64,000 nt of DNA from Suilimivivens sp964393865. Its GTDB lineage: Bacteria; Bacillota; Clostridia; Lachnospirales; Lachnospiraceae. The notes beneath the pieces are model-generated. The model was not told where the DNA came from. It did not search any database and worked only from the letters and a program-made list of their open reading frames with translations. The position numbers and the translations under genes were made by a program. This document shows positions 61,325-64,000 of the stretch, piece by piece. Within the stretch, counting starts at the first letter, position 1; each line of letters begins with the position of its first letter. The DNA lies in contig CAYMUW010000007.1 in assembly GCA_964393865.1 (NCBI GenBank), positions 1 to 64,000 of the forward strand, in the 5' to 3' direction.

Positions 61325-61534
61325 TTATTGAATTCCCACTACCTCATAACCGGCCTCTGTCACCGCCGCTTTTAACACGTCATCGCTCATCTCAGCGCTT
61401 AAAGTGATTTCCGCACTTTTTTGCTCAAGACTCACAACAACGCTTTCCACTCCCTCAATTTCCTCCAATGCCTTCTGTACTCGTCCGGTGCAGTGCGCAC
61501 ACATCATTCCTTCAATAGTCATTACTTTTTTCAT
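61325..61534 (-). CDS. Possible internally initiated CopZ-like copper chaperone
   Basis: In the copA frame, ATG at 61534 is preceded by AGGAG (61544-61548) with 9-nt spacing, giving a 69-residue protein MKKVMTIEGMMCAHC... equal to the C-terminal HMA domain. The length and start match free CopZ chaperones. Translation from here would deliver copper to CopA, as CopZ does. Not proven; the N-terminal part of the linker is charged and may be only a tether. Confidence 0.45.
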   Translation of the reverse strand: MKKVMTIEGMMCAHCTGRVQKALEEIEGVESVVVSLEQKSAEITLSAEMSDDVLKAAVTEAGYEVVGIQ

Positions 61535-63928
61535 TTTCGTTTTCTCCTGATTTTCTTTCTTAACTTCAAAAAATTCAGCGTCTACATTTGTCTGCGCTGT
61601 TTCTTCCCTTTCTTCCGCCAGGCTGCCTTTAAACCCCCGAAGCCGCAGCGCATTTCCAACCACAAACAAACTGCTGAGACTCATGGCTGCCGCCCCAAAC
61701 ATAGGATTCAATCGAATTCCAAATACAGGATACCACACTCCTGCCGCCAGGGGAATGCCAATTACATTGTAAAAGAATGCCCAAAACAGATTCTGCTTAA
61801 TATTTCTGATTACCGACCGGCTGAGACGGATAGCTGTTATGGCGTCCGTCAGTCTGCTCTTCATCAAAATAATATCCGCACTGTCAATTGCCACATCGGT
61901 TCCCGCTCCAATGGCAATTCCCACATCTGCGGCCGCAAGTGCGGGAGCATCGTTAATTCCGTCTCCGATCATTGCCACCTTTCGGCCTTCCTCCTTCAGC
62001 CTTCTGATTTCTTTCTCCTTATCCTCAGGAAGAACCTCTGCAATCACCTGATTGACATTCAGCTGACGCTTTGCCGCTTCGGCCGTCCGCTTATTGTCCC
62101 CGGTAAGCATCACCACGTCAATCTTCATTCTATGGAACTCTTCAATTGCACTTCTTGAGGTTTCCTTGATGGTATCTGCAACTCCTATAATGGCTGAAAG
62201 CTGCTTTTCCCTTGCAAAAAGAAGAGGGGTCTTTCCATCCACGGAAATCTCTTCCATTTTAGCCTCCTGCTGTGCGGATACAGAAATTCCGTTTTCCTCC
62301 ATAAAGGCTTTATTGCCTGCAAAGCACCACTGTCCTTTGCATTTTGCCACAACTCCCTTTCCAAAAACAGCTTGAAACTCCTGTACATCGGGAAGGGTAA
62401 GCTTCCGCTCCTTTGCCGCTGTCACAATGGCATCTGCTAAAGGGTGCTCGCTGGGCTTCTCAATCGCCGCACTGAGAGCAAGCACTGCATCTTCATCCGG
62501 CTCTTTATCATAGCATACGATATCCGTTACCTTAGGCTTTCCTTCCGTAATGGTTCCGGTCTTATCCAAAACTACCGTATCGATATCTCTGGCCGACTGC
62601 AGGGCGTCCCCGGACTTAATCAAAATACCGTTTCTTGCCCCAACGCCGGTTCCCACCATAATCGCCACCGGCGTTGCAAGACCAAGGGCACAGGGGCAGG
62701 AAATTACCAGCACCGCAATTGCACTGGACATTGCCTCTTCAAATCCGCCTCCCGCAAGCAGCCACACGGCAAAGGTAATCGCCGCAATTCCCATAACCGC
62801 AGGAACAAATATCCCTGCAATCTTGTCGGCCAATCTGGCAATAGGCGCTTTGGATGCGGAGGCCTCCTCCACCAGCCGGATAATCTGAGACAGGGTCGTA
62901 TCCTCTCCCACCTTAACCGCCCGGCAGATCAATCTTCCCGCCTTATTCATAGTTGCGGAAACCACCGTATCCCCGGGCCCTTTTTCCACGGGAATGCTTT
63001 CGCCTGTAATGGCAGCCTCATTAATGCTGGAGGTTCCCTCCTCAATCACACCATCCACCGGTATCAGACTTCCCGGCTTAACAACAAACCGGTCTCCCTG
63101 CAAAAGCTGCTCCGTAGGAATTTCCTTTTCCGTCCCATCCTCCATAAGAAGCAGTGCTGTCTTAGGAGACAAATCCATCAGCTTTTCAATTGCCTCTCCG
63201 GTTTTGCCCTTGGAGCGTGTCTCTAGGTATTTCCCAACTGTAATCAGTGCCAGGATCATACCCGCAGATTCAAAATACAGGTCAGAAGCATAGCGACCAA
63301 CCAGCGCCTCATCGCCATGCCCCAGACCATAACCAATTCTGTATATGGCAAAAATTCCATAGACCAAGGCTGCACCCGAGCCTACTGCTATCAGGCTGTC
63401 CATATTGGGGTTTCTGTTCAGCAGAGTTTTAAATCCGTTTTGAAAATATTTTCGGTTTACATAAACAATCGGCAGAACAAGCAAAAATTGCGTAAAGGCA
63501 AAGACAAGCGCATTCTCATTGCCATGAAACAGCTTCATAAAAAGCTCCGGTACCGGAATATGCAGCCACATAAAGATCATGTGATGCATGGCTACCACCA
63601 TGAGAAGCAGCATGAAAATTATGGATATAATCAGCCTTGTTTTCATCTCGGCATTTTGTTTCCTGCCCTTTAACGCCTCCCGCCCTTCCTGATTCCTGCC
63701 GTTTCTTTCCCGGCTGCCTTCTGGCTTAGCGCCGTATCCCGCTTTTTCCACAGCCTCTATAATCATCTGCTCATTGCACAGCGCTTCATCATAGGACACC
63801 TGCATGCTGTTAGTCAGAAGATTCACTGTCACTTCATTCATTCCCTGAATTTTTCTTACACTTTTCTCCACATGAGCAGAACACGCAGAACAGGTCATTC
63901 CTGTTACCGTATATTTTTGACTTTTCAT
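61325..63928 (-). CDS. copA: Copper-translocating P-type ATPase with N- and C-terminal HMA domains
   Basis: 867 residues. The N-terminal heavy-metal domain has MTCSACSAHVEKS near residue 12. Then eight membrane helices, the CPCALGLATPVAIMVG motif in the sixth, the phosphorylated Asp in VVLDKTGTITEG near 430, SEHPLADAI, and GDGINDAPALAAADVGIAIG. A second HMA domain (GMMCAHCTGRVQKALEEIEGV) is attached after the last helix through a charged linker, which is unusual. ATG at 63928 has GAGGTG upstream; it is 13 nt from the gene before it, so they form an operon. Exports Cu+ from the cell. Confidence 0.93.
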   Translation of the reverse strand: MKSQKYTVTGMTCSACSAHVEKSVRKIQGMNEVTVNLLTNSMQVSYDEALCNEQMIIEAVEKAGYGAKPEGSRERNGRNQEGREALKGRKQNAEMKTRLIISIIFMLLLMVVAMHHMIFMWLHIPVPELFMKLFHGNENALVFAFTQFLLVLPIVYVNRKYFQNGFKTLLNRNPNMDSLIAVGSGAALVYGIFAIYRIGYGLGHGDEALVGRYASDLYFESAGMILALITVGKYLETRSKGKTGEAIEKLMDLSPKTALLLMEDGTEKEIPTEQLLQGDRFVVKPGSLIPVDGVIEEGTSSINEAAITGESIPVEKGPGDTVVSATMNKAGRLICRAVKVGEDTTLSQIIRLVEEASASKAPIARLADKIAGIFVPAVMGIAAITFAVWLLAGGGFEEAMSSAIAVLVISCPCALGLATPVAIMVGTGVGARNGILIKSGDALQSARDIDTVVLDKTGTITEGKPKVTDIVCYDKEPDEDAVLALSAAIEKPSEHPLADAIVTAAKERKLTLPDVQEFQAVFGKGVVAKCKGQWCFAGNKAFMEENGISVSAQQEAKMEEISVDGKTPLLFAREKQLSAIIGVADTIKETSRSAIEEFHRMKIDVVMLTGDNKRTAEAAKRQLNVNQVIAEVLPEDKEKEIRRLKEEGRKVAMIGDGINDAPALAAADVGIAIGAGTDVAIDSADIILMKSRLTDAITAIRLSRSVIRNIKQNLFWAFFYNVIGIPLAAGVWYPVFGIRLNPMFGAAAMSLSSLFVVGNALRLRGFKGSLAEEREETAQTNVDAEFFEVKKENQEKTKMKKVMTIEGMMCAHCTGRVQKALEEIEGVESVVVSLEQKSAEITLSAEMSDDVLKAAVTEAGYEVVGIQ

Positions 63929-63941
63929 TTTGCACCTCACT

Positions 63942-64000
63942 TTATTTCAATTTTTTAACCAGCTCTATGGCCTCCTCCATGATCTGATCATTTCCTTTTT
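63942..64000 (-). CDS. 3' end of a gene upstream of copA, possibly CsoR-like
   Basis: Partial: the last 19 codons, ending GNDQIMEEAIELVKKLK and TAA, are in frame to the window edge. The helix resembles the C-terminal end of CsoR/FrmR-type metal repressors, which often head copper operons, but too little is visible to decide. It lies 13 nt before copA. Confidence 0.45.
   Translation of the reverse strand, partial: KGNDQIMEEAIELVKKLK

Overview
The window looks like a chromosomal segment of a strictly anaerobic, low-to-mid GC Gram-positive gut bacterium, most probably a Lachnospiraceae (Clostridium cluster XIVa) species. The evidence is the protein families and their style: BspA-like LRR_5 protein, QueH, DUF1653, YtaF, COG3044 ATPase, IorAB with PaaK, Rpn nucleases and an orphan radical-SAM 'mobile pair' protein. 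Strong GGAGG ribosome sites and several GTG/TTG starts fit too. The genus cannot be fixed from this sequence alone. There are three tRNAs (Val-UAC, Gly-CCC, Gly-GCC) and no rRNA, CRISPR array or prophage.

Layout. 1-4.2 kb: tRNA-Val, a NEW3-domain/ABC exporter operon on the + strand, and a class I glutamine-amidotransferase-like hydrolase. 4.3-14.5 kb: a long, tightly packed minus-strand array running RNase H, FMN reductase, MraY-like transferase, sugar isomerase, dCMP deaminase, VWA/DUF2201 protein, MoxR ATPase, LRR protein and a domain-permuted GH3 glucosidase. 14.7-18.5 kb: an accessory patch with a truncated proS fragment, an orphan radical SAM enzyme, duplicated hairpins, a half-size EamA transporter, an Rpn nuclease and tRNA-Gly. 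18.6-23.5 kb: BioY with a BirA-like operator, then queH-argS-COG3044. 23.6-28 kb: a sugar ABC importer with a divergent AraC regulator. 28-33.6 kb: purA and an aryl-pyruvate module (iorA-iorB-paaK-ACT). 33.8-36.2 kb: a thioesterase, two decayed mobile genes (Rpn and IS30 remnants) and an XRE repressor with its own palindromic operator. 36.4-42.4 kb: ilvE, then beta-CASP nuclease-thyA-folA-GH5 glucanase as a probable operon. 42.4-47.3 kb: YtaF and a calcium P-type ATPase overlapping tail to tail, a Cys-pair repeat surface protein and tRNA-Gly. 47.4-53.8 kb: a GH3 hexosaminidase, a 0.78-kb gene-free region with a very strong promoter, glyA, dagK-PAP2 and a glycosyltransferase. 53.9-64 kb: an SfsA-MutY fusion, nucleotidase, DUF1653, a DUF362 ferredoxin protein, a LysM protein, an interrupted membrane protein with a repeated-box promoter, and copA with a fused C-terminal CopZ-like domain downstream of a partial gene.

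The physiology is that of an anaerobe using plant glucans and oligosaccharides (GH3, GH5, sugar ABC importer), fermenting aromatic amino acids via 2-keto-acid:ferredoxin oxidoreductase, scavenging biotin, and managing copper and calcium. The points most worth following are the strong promoter and putative transcript at 48.8-49.26 kb, the SD-sequestering hairpin in front of the calcium ATPase, the possible internal CopZ start in copA, the four 11-bp-spaced hexamers before the interrupted gene at 61 kb, the SfsA-MutY fusion, and the MoxR/VWA/LRR operon whose metallopeptidase-like motif has lost its glutamate.
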